Positions 10,692 through 21,824 of a DNA stretch of 24,545 nt are shown here, one piece after another. Origin of the DNA: Acanthamoeba castellanii str. Neff (taxonomy: Eukaryota > Discosea > Longamoebia > Acanthamoebidae); assembly GCF_000313135.1 (NCBI RefSeq), contig NW_004457586.1, positions 1,032,663 to 1,057,207 on the forward strand. The letters run 5' to 3'. Every line of letters starts with the position of its first letter. Position 1 is the stretch's first letter. Position numbers and translations under genes: made by a program. The notes beneath the pieces are model-generated. The model was not told where the DNA came from, made no database searches, and worked only from the letters and a program-made list of their open reading frames with translations.

Positions 10692-13600
10692 ATGATGCGG
10701 GGGCTCTACTTGGGATTCATTGTGGCGCTCGTGCTCGCACTTGGTGCCCAGGGCCTCACGGTCCAGGGTACGGGCAGCCCGTGGAGTGCGGGCCTCTTCA
10801 CCCAGTGGGCGGCCGACTACCGGTTTGTCAAGGACAACGTGGCCTTCAGCTTCACCTCATCGGCCTCGACCCAGGCGGGCCTCACCTCTATGGGCCGCGG
10901 CTTCTCCAGCTTCGTCTCAACCCCCGCCTCGACCACAACCACCACCAACTCCCTCTACTCGGTTCCCCTCTTCGCGTCGGCCATGACCGCCGCCGTCAAC
11001 GCGTCACTCTTCGCCAACGCGTCTGCGACGGTTGCATCGAACATGGTCGCCTTCGACGAGACCACCTTGGTGGCCCTCTTCACGGGCGACCTGGTCGAGT
11101 GGTCCGACCCCCGGCTCGCGGCCCTGAACCCCTACGTCACCCTGCCCCCCGCGGGCACCAACGTCACCCTCGTGCTATGCAACGACACACTGGGCGACGC
11201 CAACGTACTCGTGCGGTACTTGGCCGCGGTGAGCCCGGCCCTGGGGGGAGCCCTGGGGGTGGGGGGCGCAGGGCTCACCTCGCTGCCGCCCTTCGCTCAG
11301 GGGAGGGTCAAGCTGGCCTGCAGCGCGGCCGACAGGCAGGCCGCCCTGGCCACTACTTCGGGGTCGTGGGCAACCTCGCTGGTCTTCCTGATGCTGCCAG
11401 AGCTGGGCTCGAGCGGCCTCGCCCCCCTGGCCTTCATCAACGCCAACCACTCGCGTCTCGTGGCCTCCCCAACTAGCATCACCCAAGCCATGACCAACGC
11501 CGCCACCGCTACAACCACTTCATCCTCTTCATCCTCTTCATCTTCATCAGCCGCTACGCGCTCCTTGTCGACAGAATTGATCAACCGCGGCGGCGAGGCG
11601 TGGCCCATGGCTACGCTGGTGTCGATCCTCGTGCAGACCGACCTGAGCACGGCCGACTGCTCGCTGGTCAAGGAGCTGCTCACCTTCGTCACCTGGACCC
11701 AGATCAACGACGCCGCGGTCTCGACCCTCACCACCGGCCTCGGACCCTACTACGCCGCTCTCAACACGGTGCTACGCAAGTCTATGCTCGACGAGCTGGC
11801 CACCATACAGTGCAACGGCGAGCAGGCCCTCACCACGGCCTACCTGGTGGGCGAGGGGCCGCCCATACCGACCTACGAGTCGTGGGCCACGGACTACGAG
11901 AGCGCCAGCTTCCGGCTCAAGTACTACTCGTCGGGCACGGTCGGGGCCATCTCGTCGCTGCTAGCCGACGCCATTGACTTTGGCGTATCGGCCTCGCAGC
12001 TGACCGCGGCCCAGAAGCTGGTGCTGCCCGACGCCAAGCTCGTGCCTTCGCTCGTGTTCGCCGTCAACTTTGCCTACAACATTCCCGAGCTGGCCGACTC
12101 GGACATCCCGCTGCTGATCGACTTCCAGACCGCGGCCGACATTTTCCTCAACAAGATCCAGTCCTGGCGCCACGAAAATATCACCCGGCTCAACCCGGAC
12201 ATCGCCGCGCTGCTGCCCGACGCGCCCATCATCGTGGCCTACAACACGGTGCCGCAGTCGCTCACCTACCTCTACACGCTGCCGCTCAGCGTCCAGGTGC
12301 CCGAGTTCAAGGATCGCGTGGGCGCCTCCACCTACGTCGTCTTCCCGGTCGTCACCGAGGACCCGGCCCGCACTGTGCCCTGCGACTCGCTCACCTATCT
12401 CATGAGCGCCATGCGGGACACACCCTACGCCTTCTCGGGGTGCGTGTGTGGTCGTTTGTGAGTGTGCGTGCGCGGTCTTGTGTGTGGTGAGCTGACAAGG
12501 GTTCGTGGCACGCGCAGAACTGTGTCGTACTTTGCCTTGACGACGCCCAACGTGAAGCAGGCGGCGATGTTCAACCCGGCGGGCAACCGGGTGGAGGCGC
12601 TCACGGACAACATCCTCGCTGCGGTGGCCAACGCGCCCAACCCCGACGCCCTGCAGGTCTACTTCTCGCCCGGCAACGACAGCTGGCCCATGGTCACCTA
12701 CACCGGCTTCATGATCAAGAGCGAGTCCTACGCCGACTGCAACAAGGCCAAGGCCCTGGTACCTACCATCTTTCGATTGGCCGTCACGCTATCTTTAAGG
12801 CTCTGTTAAGTGACAACCAACCAATCCAACAACAAATTCACCGTTTTATCACAACCAATCACAGGTGGACTGGATCTACTGGACACAGTCATCGTCGGCG
12901 GCATCGACGATCGCGTCGGCCAACAAAGTCGCGGTGGCGAGCCAGTCGGGCCTGCTCCAGTCGCGCATGCTCGACGTGCTCTCGAACGTGACCTGCAACG
13001 GCGTTCACGTGAGCTCGCTCTACGGCTGCGTGTCCCAGGGGGCCATCTGCTCCAACCGCGGCGTGTGCACGTCGAACCGGTGCACCTGCGAGTCGGCCTA
13101 CACAGGCACCTACTGCGAGTCGCTGCGCGCCGACTCGTCCAGCTCGGACTTGCTCGCGCCGGTGCTCGGCAGCGTGCTGCCGGCGGCGTTCCTGCTCATC
13201 GTGCTGCTGGTGGCGGCGGTGGTGGCGTTCTTCGTGATTGCGGCCCGACGCCGGCGCGGCCCGGGCGACGACTGGGAGATCGACTTCGAGGAGCTCGAGA
13301 TGGGCGAGCTCCTGGGCGAGGGCGGCTACGGCCAGGTCCACAAGGCCACCTGGAAGGGTTCCGAGGTAGCCGTCAAGATGATGGCCGCCGAGACAGTCAC
13401 CAAGGCCATGGTCACCAGCTTCACCGAAGAGGTATTTATTTCTACCTTTATGTCTTTAAACTTGTTATTTATCTCTTCTTCGTTATTTTTATATCATTTA
13501 TTTCTATTTACCTGTGAAATCTAATCAATTCTGTCTCAGGCCCGTACAATGTCCCACTTGCGCCATCCGAACACGGTGCTGTTCATGGCGGCCTGCACGA

Positions 13601-16211
13601 AGCCGCCGAGCATGTGCATCGTCATGGAGTTCATGGCGCTGGGCAGCCTGTGGGACCTGATCCACAATGACCTCATCCCCGAGCTGCCGATGGCGCTCAA
13701 GGTCAAGATCATGTTCCAGGCGGCCAAGGGCATGCAGTTCCTGCACTCGTCGGGCATCGTGCACCGCGACCTCAAGTCGCTCAACCTCCTGCTCGACGCC
13801 AAGTGGAACGTCAAAGTGTCGGACTTTGGGCTCACCCGGTTCAAGAGCTCGCTCAAGTCAAAGTCCATCAATGGCGGCGGCAACGGCGGTCAACACCAGT
13901 CTCCCGCGGGCGAACTGGCCGGCAGCGTGCCGTGGATGGCGCCCGAGGTGCTCGAGGAGCAGAACGGCCTCGACTACTCGCTCGCCGACGTGTACAGCTT
14001 CGGCGTGATCATGTGGGAGGTGCTCACGCGCGAGCAGCCCTATGCCGGGATGATGCCGGCGCAGATCGCGGTGGCCGTCATCCGGAATGACCTGCGGCCC
14101 TCCGGGCACAGCCGGCTGCGGGTCACCGACGAGCAAGCCGACTACGTCGACCTCATGTCCAAGTGCTGGCACCGCGACACTGCCGTACATTCCTGAACCA
14201 ATTCCTCACCACATTCCTCAACATTCCTGACTGACCCACGCACTCCACTCCGTGTACACAGATGCGACCGGTGTTCATCGATGTCATGAAGCAGCTCCAG
14301 GCCATGATCGAGACCATGAGCTCCGGGTCGGGCATCTACACCAGCACGAGTGGCGGAAGCAGCTCGTCAGGCGCCAGCTCGCACAAGCAGCGCCGCTACG
14401 CCGGCGAGGGATCCGACGCCCACTCGAGCACGCGCAGCGGCAGCGCAACGGGCTCTCTCTCGTCGGGCGGCCAGCTGGCGGAGGCCAAGCACCACCAGGG
14501 CCGCGGCAGCGTTGCCCCACGGAGGGACGTGTGCTTCGTCGTGTGCGACCTCGCGCGATGCAACGAGTCGTGGCAGGCCAACGCCGCCGGCACCGCCAAG
14601 GCCATCGCCCGCTACGGCCAGCTCGTGCGCGACCTCAGCGGCAACGGTATCGACAAAACTGATGACCAGGCTGAGAAGGAGAGCGGCCACAAGAGCAGGA
14701 AGGTGACGATGATGCCCGTGACGACCGAGGGCTATCTGTTCTCGCGATCGGGCCTGCACAGCGGCGGCACGTTCATGCTGGCCTTTGCCGACGCCGACAA
14801 GGCAGCCACCTTCGCGCTCGCCCTCCAGCACGAGGTCGGCGCGCGCTCATGGCCGAGCAACGTGAACGTCCACTCGCGCGTGTCGCTGCACTACGAGGCC
14901 GGCGTGAGCGGCGCGCTGAGCGGTGACGCCACGCGCACAGGCTACGACCCCAAGCACTTCCAGGAGGCGTGTCGGCTCAATCTCCGCTGCCGGCCCGGTG
15001 ACGTCATCTGCTCGGCGGCCTTCCGGTCGCGCCTGTCGACTTCTGCGGAGGCTGCCGCCGACGGCGGATTGGTCCGCTCGCTTCGATGGAAAGCCCGAGG
15101 CGACGACTTTTACATGCGACGGGCGGACGATGGCGCTGCTGACGTCGGCAGCAGCGAAGAGAGCGAGCAGGATGACGATCAAGGCGACGACGACGAGGCC
15201 GGCTGGGAGGAGAAGTGGGACCAGGGCATGGGCCTGTGCTCGTCCAACTGGTGCCCGTGGATCATCAACCGGGACAAGATCACTATGGGTGCCAAGATCG
15301 GTGAGGGCAACTTTGGCCGCGTGGTGGCCGGTACCTACTACGGCTCGCCCGTGGCCGTCAACAGCTCTACAAGTCGCGCCTCGACGACTCGGCCATGATC
15401 AAGATGCGCAAGGAGGCCGCCATTCTCTCCAACATGGACCACCCGCACGTGGTCAAGCTCATCGGCCTCTCTGTCGGCGGCAGCGGCAGCGGCGGCGATG
15501 GCACGCTGATGCTGGTCATGGAGCAGGTGGCGCGCGGCGACCTCCGCCGGCTGCTGTCTGACGCGTCGGTCAAGCTGACGTGGCAGCGCAAGGTGGCCAT
15601 GCTGCGCGACGCCGCGCTCGGGCTGGCGTTCCTGCACTCGCAGGGCATCATCCACCGCGACATCAAGTCGTCCAACCTGCTGGTCGAGAAGAGCCTCGCG
15701 GTCAAGGTCGGCGACTTCGGATTCGCCACGGCCAAGCAGGACAACGGCACCCAGACCCGCTGCGGCACGCCCTCGTGGACCGGTACACATTCCTCGCATT
15801 CCTTCAAGACTACGCACGACACATGGCACATCACCGCACACGCACACGCACACACGCATACACCCACACGCACGCACGCACGACGCAACGCATATGTGCT
15901 GACATGTTGTTGTGTATGCAGCGCCGGAGATCATCAGCGGCATGGCCAAGTACACGGAGAAGGCGGACGTGTACAGCTTCGGTATCGTGATGTGGGAGGT
16001 GCTGACGCGCAAGGTGCCCTACCAGGACAAGAACATGATGACCGTCGCGCTCGACGTCATCAACGGCCAGCGCCCCGCCGTGCCGGCCGACTGCCCGCGC
16101 GCCTTCGCCGAGGTCATGCAGCGGTGCTGGACCGCCAAGCCCGAGAAGCGGGCCTCCATGGACGACATCCTGCTCTACCTCAACTCTGAAGCCGAAGCCT
16201 CCCCCGTCTGA
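10692..16211 (+). CDS. Receptor with two PstS-like modules, EGF-like module, TKL kinase, cyclase-like domain and second TKL kinase
   Basis: Exons 10692-12439, 12518-12758, 12865-13431, 13540-14184, 14262-15782, 15922-16211; about 1670 codons with one base missing at 15360-15362. A signal peptide (residues 1-22) is followed by two phosphate-binding-protein-like modules. The second is clearer: [56 protein letters not shown] Cys-rich EGF-like module (about 717-747) precedes the membrane span (762-787) and a basic stop-transfer run. Kinase 1 (about 812-1075) has GEGGYG, VAVK (Lys834), HRDLKSLN (Asp929), SDFG (Asp947) and WMAPEVL, so it looks active. The cyclase-like domain (about 1155-1330) starts [13 protein letters not shown]. 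Kinase 2 has [18 protein letters not shown] and APEII. The intracellular order kinase-cyclase-kinase matches receptors I recall from the Acanthamoeba genome. Presumably it senses an extracellular ligand and signals by phosphorylation, possibly by cyclic nucleotide. The frame breaks just after VAV of the VAVK motif in kinase 2. Confidence 0.87.
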
Positions 16212-16450
16212 TCGCATCGTCTGGTCTCTGTACAAAAAAATGCAATTTCCTTCTCATTTCCTGTAATAATAAGAATTTCCTTTGTCATTTCATTTCGCAC
16301 TCGTCGCTTTCTCCCACGCTCTCCCACGAAAGCGCTGACGAAGGTGCCTTCCGAACCTTACCCGTCGGCGTGAACCAACAATTATTTTTTTCTTTGTGCT
16401 GCACCCCCTTTCGCACACTCATCTGCAACGCTTTGGCCAATTTTTGATTT

Positions 16451-16458
16451 TATATAAA
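16451..16458 (+). promoter_or_regulatory. TATA box of the dipeptidyl peptidase gene
   Basis: TATATAAA begins 30 bases before the ATG at 16481. With the usual spacing to the start site, transcription would begin close to the ATG, giving a very short leader. The rest of the 269-bp gap after the receptor gene holds AT-rich sequence with no clear AATAAA for the receptor; TAATAATAAG near 16264 is a weak candidate. Confidence 0.6.
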
Positions 16459-16480
16459 CAATCATCTGTAAGAGTGGGAG

Positions 16481-19400
16481 ATGATCATCCTGCGCGCTAC
16501 TTCTTCTTGTCTGACCACGCTCGGAGGGGCCGTGCTTGCCGTGGTGTTGGCCTACTGTCTCGCCAGTGTGTTCAACCCCGACATGCAAGCCCACGCCGAA
16601 CCGCACCCCTTCACCATCCGCGACCTCACCGCGGTCCAGCGCGTTGGCGACCTCTCCGTCTCGCCCAACGGACTGCTCGCCGCCTTCACCGTCCGTAAGT
16701 GGGTACGTGTGGGGCCGCACACGCACACCGCACACGACACGCACACGTCGGAGCTTTTGCCTGATATCTGCTTCCTCGTGCCCACACGCCTATGTAAAAG
16801 AATGGCACGAGCACGACGACGAGCCTGCACATGCTCGACATTGCGCAGGGCCATGTGCGGCGCGTGACCACGAAGGAGGGCGTCAGCGACAACAGCCCGT
16901 GCTGGAGCCCCGACAGCGCCCACCTCGTCTTCCTCTCCTCCCGCTCCGGCTCCTCTCAGGTGAGTGGCCCACCCTGCGCGGACCATTCTCTCGCTTTTTT
17001 CTTCTTCTTCTTTTCTTCTCAAGGAGACGATCGCGACTCACGTACTTGTACGGTGCTTAGGTGTGGGGCGTGAAGGCCACTGGCGGCGAGGATGCCGTCT
17101 ATCAGCTGACCGACCTGCCGCTGGACGTGGAGAGCCTGCGCTGGTCGCCCACAGGTCAGTCACTCACTCACTCACTCGTGTTGATGAGGATGGTGGTTGT
17201 GGCGTGCCGTGAGTGTGGCATGTGTGCAATGTGGCCAGTCGTCTCAATGTTTGCGTTCTGCGTGCGCGGCAGGCGAGTACCTGTCGTTCTCTGCGAGCGT
17301 GTACCTGGACTGTCCCGCCGAGCAGATGTTCCAGTGCACCGCCGACAAGAACAAGGAAGTCGAAGCCCGCGGTTCGCTCCCCTCTCTTTCCCTATCTCTG
17401 TCGCTTTTTCAATGGTGAGACCTCGCTCGAACACGGTTGAGTTGACACATGGCTTGTGTCGCGCACCGGCTGTCTTTTCGGGGGTGGACCAGGTCCCAAC
17501 ACCGGATTCGTGTACACGAGCCTCTACGTGAGGCGCTGGGACGCCTACGTGACCGAGGGAAAGCACAACAGCCTCTTTGTCCTGCGCCTCGCCAAGACCG
17601 TCGACGGTACGACCGACTCGCGCTTTGCTTTTTATATATTAATTTATTCATACATTTTTAATATTTAAATGAGCTGAACGAACGGTGCGGCAGGCTCTGG
17701 ATTCAAGGCCCTGTACCCGGCGCTTCCCATCTCGTACGGCCTCAAGGCGGCCGCTCCCGTGCCTCCCTTCGGCGGGGCCGAGCAATACGGTAACGACTGC
17801 TGCGCAGGACTCTTGCCCTCCTCATTTTGACTGCTGCCTGGACCCACCGCTTCGCTGACTCTGAGCGCATTCGTTCTCTCATCAGCGTGGTCGCCCGACG
17901 GCAAGGAGATCGCCTTCACTGCGGAGATGATCAACCACGAGACGGCGTGGAGCACCGGCTGGCGCATCTTCACCGTGGCCATCGGCCAGCACGGTCCCGA
18001 GACCGGTAGCCTCCGGTACGTGCGCAGACCCCCAACACTGCTGTTCAACACGCTTTGATAAAACTAACCAATCACCTATCAAAATCTATCTCCCAATCAA
18101 CATTCCAGCAACATTGTGGACAATGTCACCAAGGCGCGCACCCAGAACCCGACCTACTCGCCCGACGGCAAGTACCTGGCCTACCAGTACGTGCCCGACC
18201 CAGCATCATCATCACCACCATTATTGTTTTCTTCATCATCATCATCGTCGACATCCAGGCACTCAATTGAATGCTGTTTTCGGTCTACAGGGCGATGGAC
18301 CGTCCCGGGTTTGAGGCCGACCGTCTGCACGTCAACCTTTACAATCGCCTCCAGAAGACCACCGCTCCCCTCACCGCCCACGTACCTGCTCACCCTCATT
18401 TTATTTTATTATTATTGTTTAAGTATTTATTATTATTTCTATTTAGTGGGATCGATCGGTGGACGGCGTGCTGTGGTCGCTCGACAGCCAGTTCCTCGTC
18501 GCCGACGCCTCCGACAACGCCAACCACAAGCTGTGGACCATCAGGTACCTCTTCGGTCACACGACACGACAACTGTTGGCTGACCACAGGCCATTCACAT
18601 TCCACTCATTCTACAGTGTGCCGTCGGGCAAGGTCGAAGAGCTGGTGGGCGCCAAGCACAACGCGAACCCGCAGTGGGCCAGCCCCGACCTGCTGCTCTT
18701 CTCCCGGGATTCGCTGATGTCGCCGGCTGATCTGTGGTCGCTCCGGATGGACACCCGGCAGGTGTCGCGGCTCACCGACATCAACGCCGACATGCGGCGC
18801 GAGACCATCATGTCGACCCCCGTCTCGTTCAACTTCGAGGGCGCCGGCGACTCAGTGCAGGCGTGGCTCTTCAAGCCTGTCAACTTCGAGGCCGGCAAGA
18901 AGTACCCGCTGGCTGTGCTCATCCATGGCGGGTACGTATTCTCCCCCCCCCAATGAATTACACAAACCTCGAATAATGGTTCCTAACGACTGTCGTGTCG
19001 TGCGTGTGGTGCGTGTCGTGTGTGTCGTGTGTGTCGTGCGTGTCATACAGTCCGCAGGGCGCCTGGGAGGACGCCTGGTCGTACCGCTGGAATCCCCAAA
19101 ACTTGGCCGGACACGGTATGCACAGTGCTCCCTCCGGTCGGTCAGTCGGTCGGTGTTGGTTGACGGCCATGTGTTTGTTTTATCTGAACCCAAGGCTACG
19201 GCGTGGTCGCGATCAACCCGCATGGCTCGACCGGCTGGGGCCAGAACTTCACCGACGCCGTGTCCGGTGGTACGTCACAAGACGACACCAGACACACACA
19301 CTTGTTCCCTTGGCACACGATCTTGAGTCTCGTTCTCTCCTTCCGCAATTGGGGCAGATTGGGGCGGTCGTCCGTTTGAAGACATCATGAAGGGCGTCAA

Positions 19401-20228
19401 GTACACTTTGCTGCACAATGATTGGATCGACCAGACCCGCGTCGGCGCCCTTGGTACGTAGGCCCGGCGCACGCACACGCACAGCGACACACAACGCGCG
19501 CGTGCGCACACACACGCCGACCACCCGCGACGATTCAGCACTCGCGTACCGAACTGATGATGATCTTTCCACACAAAACAGGCGCGTCGTACGGCGGTTA
19601 CATGATCAACTGGATCAACGGCCACACGGACAACTTCTTCAAGTGCCTGGTGTGCCACGACGGCATGTTCAACACCCTGGCCTCCTACTACGCCACCGAG
19701 GAGCTCTTCTTCCCCGAGTGGGAGTTCAAGGGTACGCGACCCACCATCATCATCACATGCTCAGCTGCATGAATATATATGTTACGAAATGATGTCGACA
19801 ATGTTACTTTCCGAATATATATATTGATATATGTGCGCGTGTGTGTAGGGACGCCGTGGAAGAGCCTGGACCTGTACAACAAGTGGAACCCGGCGGCGCA
19901 CACGGACAAGTGGAGCACGCCCACGCTGGTCATCCACGGCGGGATGGACTTCCGGCTGCCGGTGACCGAGGGCCTGAGCGCCTTCACCGCCCTCCAGCGG
20001 CGCAACATCCCCTCCAAGCTCCTTGTCTTCCCCATGGAGAACCACTGGGTCCTCAAGCCCCAGAACAGGTACACTGTGTGTGTTACGACTGTTCCCACTT
20101 GTTTCCCCTCACCTCCATCAACCCCCCTCAGCTCACTAACATTTGTCGCGCGTGTGTGTGTGTGTGTGTGTAGTATCATGTGGTATGACAATGTGCTGGA
20201 GTGGCTTGACCAGTGGCTCAAGCAGTAA
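16481..20228 (+). CDS. S9-family dipeptidyl peptidase (DPP5-like), 17 exons
   Basis: Prolyl-oligopeptidase-family serine peptidase, probably secretory or lysosomal, removing dipeptides from protein N-termini. Exons 16481-16702, 16801-16959, 17061-17154, 17273-17371, 17493-17606, 17694-17789, 17886-18015, 18109-18186, 18291-18381, 18447-18544, 18617-18931, 19051-19115, 19195-19269, 19358-19453, 19582-19731, 19849-20068, 20174-20228; all in phase, 718 aa, the usual size. Residues about 10-30 form a signal peptide or anchor. A beta-propeller follows, with repeated SPDG-type blades (SPNG, SPDS, SPTG, WSPDGKEIAF, YSPDGKYLAY). The alpha/beta-hydrolase domain has HGGPQGAWEDAW, NPHGSTGWGQ, the nucleophile GASYGGYM (Ser580), IHGGMDFRLP (Asp661) and ENHW (His693), so the triad is intact. 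The gene has a TATA box upstream and AATAAA downstream and shows no damage. Confidence 0.93.
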
Positions 20229-20300
20229 GCACAAGGCCTTGATTGCAATACCTTCAAAAGGAAATGATCTCACATACCCATGTTGCAATGATTTCAAACC

Positions 20301-20306
20301 AATAAA
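20301..20306 (+). terminator. Polyadenylation signal of the dipeptidyl peptidase gene
   Basis: A canonical AATAAA lies 72 bases after the TAA stop codon. Confidence 0.65.
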
Positions 20307-20565
20307 GTGAAAATGCCGTGGCTGAGCTGTGGCCCGCAACCACAAGTCGTGGAAGCTACGCCACTTTGGTTGCGGCTGCGCCGACGGTCGTGAGCGTGAC
20401 CGTGCTGTGCAACCAAGCCTCCGAGCTGGGCGTGCACTACTTCGCCTTCTCAGTTGCGCTGGCAGAGGTGCTCCATCGTGTGACCGGCTCGAGAGCATCG
20501 CACTGCATGCCACCAACCGGTGAAAACAAAAAACTGCAAAACAACCGTTCTTGACGCTCTGCGCG

Positions 20566-20614
20566 AGCTTTCACAAATAGCCTCTTAGATATTTAATTTG
20601 TATTTGTGAAAGCT
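20566..20614. repeat. Perfect 14-bp inverted repeat (hairpin) between convergent genes
   Basis: AGCTTTCACAAATA at 20566-20579 is the exact reverse complement of TATTTGTGAAAGCT at 20601-20614, with a 21-base AT-rich spacer. It lies 20 bases beyond the stop of the acetyltransferase gene, in its 3' UTR. It could be an RNA hairpin for 3'-end formation or stability, or the remains of a small element. Confidence 0.85.
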
Positions 20615-20634
20615 GGTTGCTAACAGTTCACAGT

Positions 20635-21641
20635 TCAGGCGGACGAGGAGGAAGGGTAGACATCAGAAAAGATGCGGGTCTCCAGCTTGGCCTTGACGGC
20701 GGGCCACTCGTCGTCGGTGATGGAGAAGTAGGCTGTGTCGCGGTTGATGCCCTTGTTGATCATGTGCTTGCGGAACACGCCCTCAAACGTGAAGCCCAGC
20801 CTCGCCGCCGCCGCCTTCGACTTGTCGTTCTTCGTGTCTGCACAGCATCATCTCAGCTCGCTGCGTGTTGCATGTCGTGTGCGTTGCGTGTTGTGTGTCG
20901 CATGCTGTACCACACTTCCATTCGACGCGGCGATAGCCGAGGTGCTCAAAGGCGTGCTTGATCGCCAGGTAGCACGCCTCAGTGTTGACGTACGTTCGCT
21001 GGTACTTGGGCGTACACCTGAATAACCCAGCGTCAGCAGCGTTTTTCCCCCACAACACCGTGCGCGTGCTGCGTGTTGCCCTCGCGCGTGTGTGTGTCGT
21101 GTCGCCAGCTGTACCAGAGTCCGCCGATTTCGATGCGTCGATGGGCAGGCGCGATCGAGAGATAGGTGATGATGCCCACCTTCTCCCCGGTGGCCTTGTT
21201 GATGATCGTGAGCCCCACCGTCTCCTCACCCATCAGCGACCTGCCCAGAGGGCGACCAGTTCAACACCATTGCTGACGTCAGCCTGACGTAGTCAGCCAT
21301 TACCCCCCCCCCAAAGCCCGACACACGTACGTGAGGTACTCGCGGAACTCGGTGGTGTCCTTGAAGGGTCCGCGCGGCGTCAGCTCCCACAGGTCTGCAG
21401 GCGGAGTGGGTCAGCGAAGAAAAAGATTGGGAGCGTGGAGGGGCGAAAGTAAGCCAGTACTGACGCCGGGCGGGTGGCCGGCGGCGAAGAGCTCGTCGAC
21501 GTCCTCGTCGGGCCGCACCGGCCGCAGCATCACCCGCCGGGCCGAGTCCAGGGTAAGGTGCTCCCTCTGCGGCGCGGCACCACCGGTGAGCCCCACCTCC
21601 TCCACCACCTTCGCCTGCTCCTGCTTCTGCTGCTCGGCCAT
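20635..21641 (-). CDS. GNAT-family N-acetyltransferase (RimJ/RimL-like)
   Basis: Transfers acetyl from acetyl-CoA to an amine; the substrate cannot be told from sequence. Exons (high to low) 21641-21461, 21394-21331, 21240-21115, 21017-20911, 20837-20635; phases agree, giving 226 aa. The core has RVMLRPVRPDEDVDELFA, VGIITYLSIAPAHRRIEIGG (beta4 before the CoA-binding region), TPKYQRTYVNTEACYLAIKH (helix matching the RRT-VNTE pattern of this subfamily), HLGYRRVEWKCDTKNDKSK, and AAARLGFTFEGVFRKHMINK. The last two are the conserved C-terminal half, followed by the GINRDTAYFSI strand. The tail is Ser-rich. An in-frame ATG at 21653 would add four residues; the 21641 ATG (ATGG) has the better context. 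The end of exon 1 was placed at a GTACTG donor to keep phase. It runs toward the peptidase gene. Confidence 0.87.
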
Positions 21642-21756
21642 CGTCTTTGTCACTACCCTTTATGTTGGAAAGGCTGTGGCTGTTGCGTTTAGGAGCAGGC
21701 CGACTTCTTCCGAGTTACTATTTATTGTTCCCTGCAATCTAATCCTTTACAACATC

Positions 21757-21788
21757 TAGAAGTTGTTATTATTTGTAGACAACTTCTA
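21757..21788. repeat. 10-bp inverted repeat near the left edge of the CpG-poor block
   Basis: TAGAAGTTGT at 21757-21766 is the exact reverse complement of ACAACTTCTA at 21779-21788, with a 12-base loop. It sits at the switch in composition, so it could belong to an element end or to the promoter of the acetyltransferase gene. Confidence 0.6.
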
Positions 21789-21824
21789 CATTGGAAGTTT
21801 AATTTGTCAGTTGTATTCATCTGA

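Larger units (their letters stand above)
20229..20634. other. Spacer between convergent peptidase and acetyltransferase genes
   Basis: This 406-bp region holds both 3' UTRs. It contains a polyadenylation signal for the peptidase and a perfect inverted repeat near the acetyltransferase stop. A plus-strand open frame at 20318-20554 has no family motif and I do not call it. Confidence 0.6.

Noticed and set aside
12810..13517. Long alternative-frame reading across receptor exon 3, and similar antisense frames over GC-rich exons
   Set aside because: These are shadows of the receptor frame, which carries EGF, membrane and kinase motifs; they are explained by high GC at third codon positions.
15783..15921. 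An intron as the explanation of the kinase 2 frame problem
   Set aside because: The intron here is normal and in phase; the slip occurs earlier, at 15360-15362, where no GT-AG pair fits without deleting the glycine loop.
20318..20554. Plus-strand open frame of 78 codons between convergent genes
   Set aside because: No family pattern, and it lies among 3' UTR signals; chance opening in moderately GC-rich DNA.
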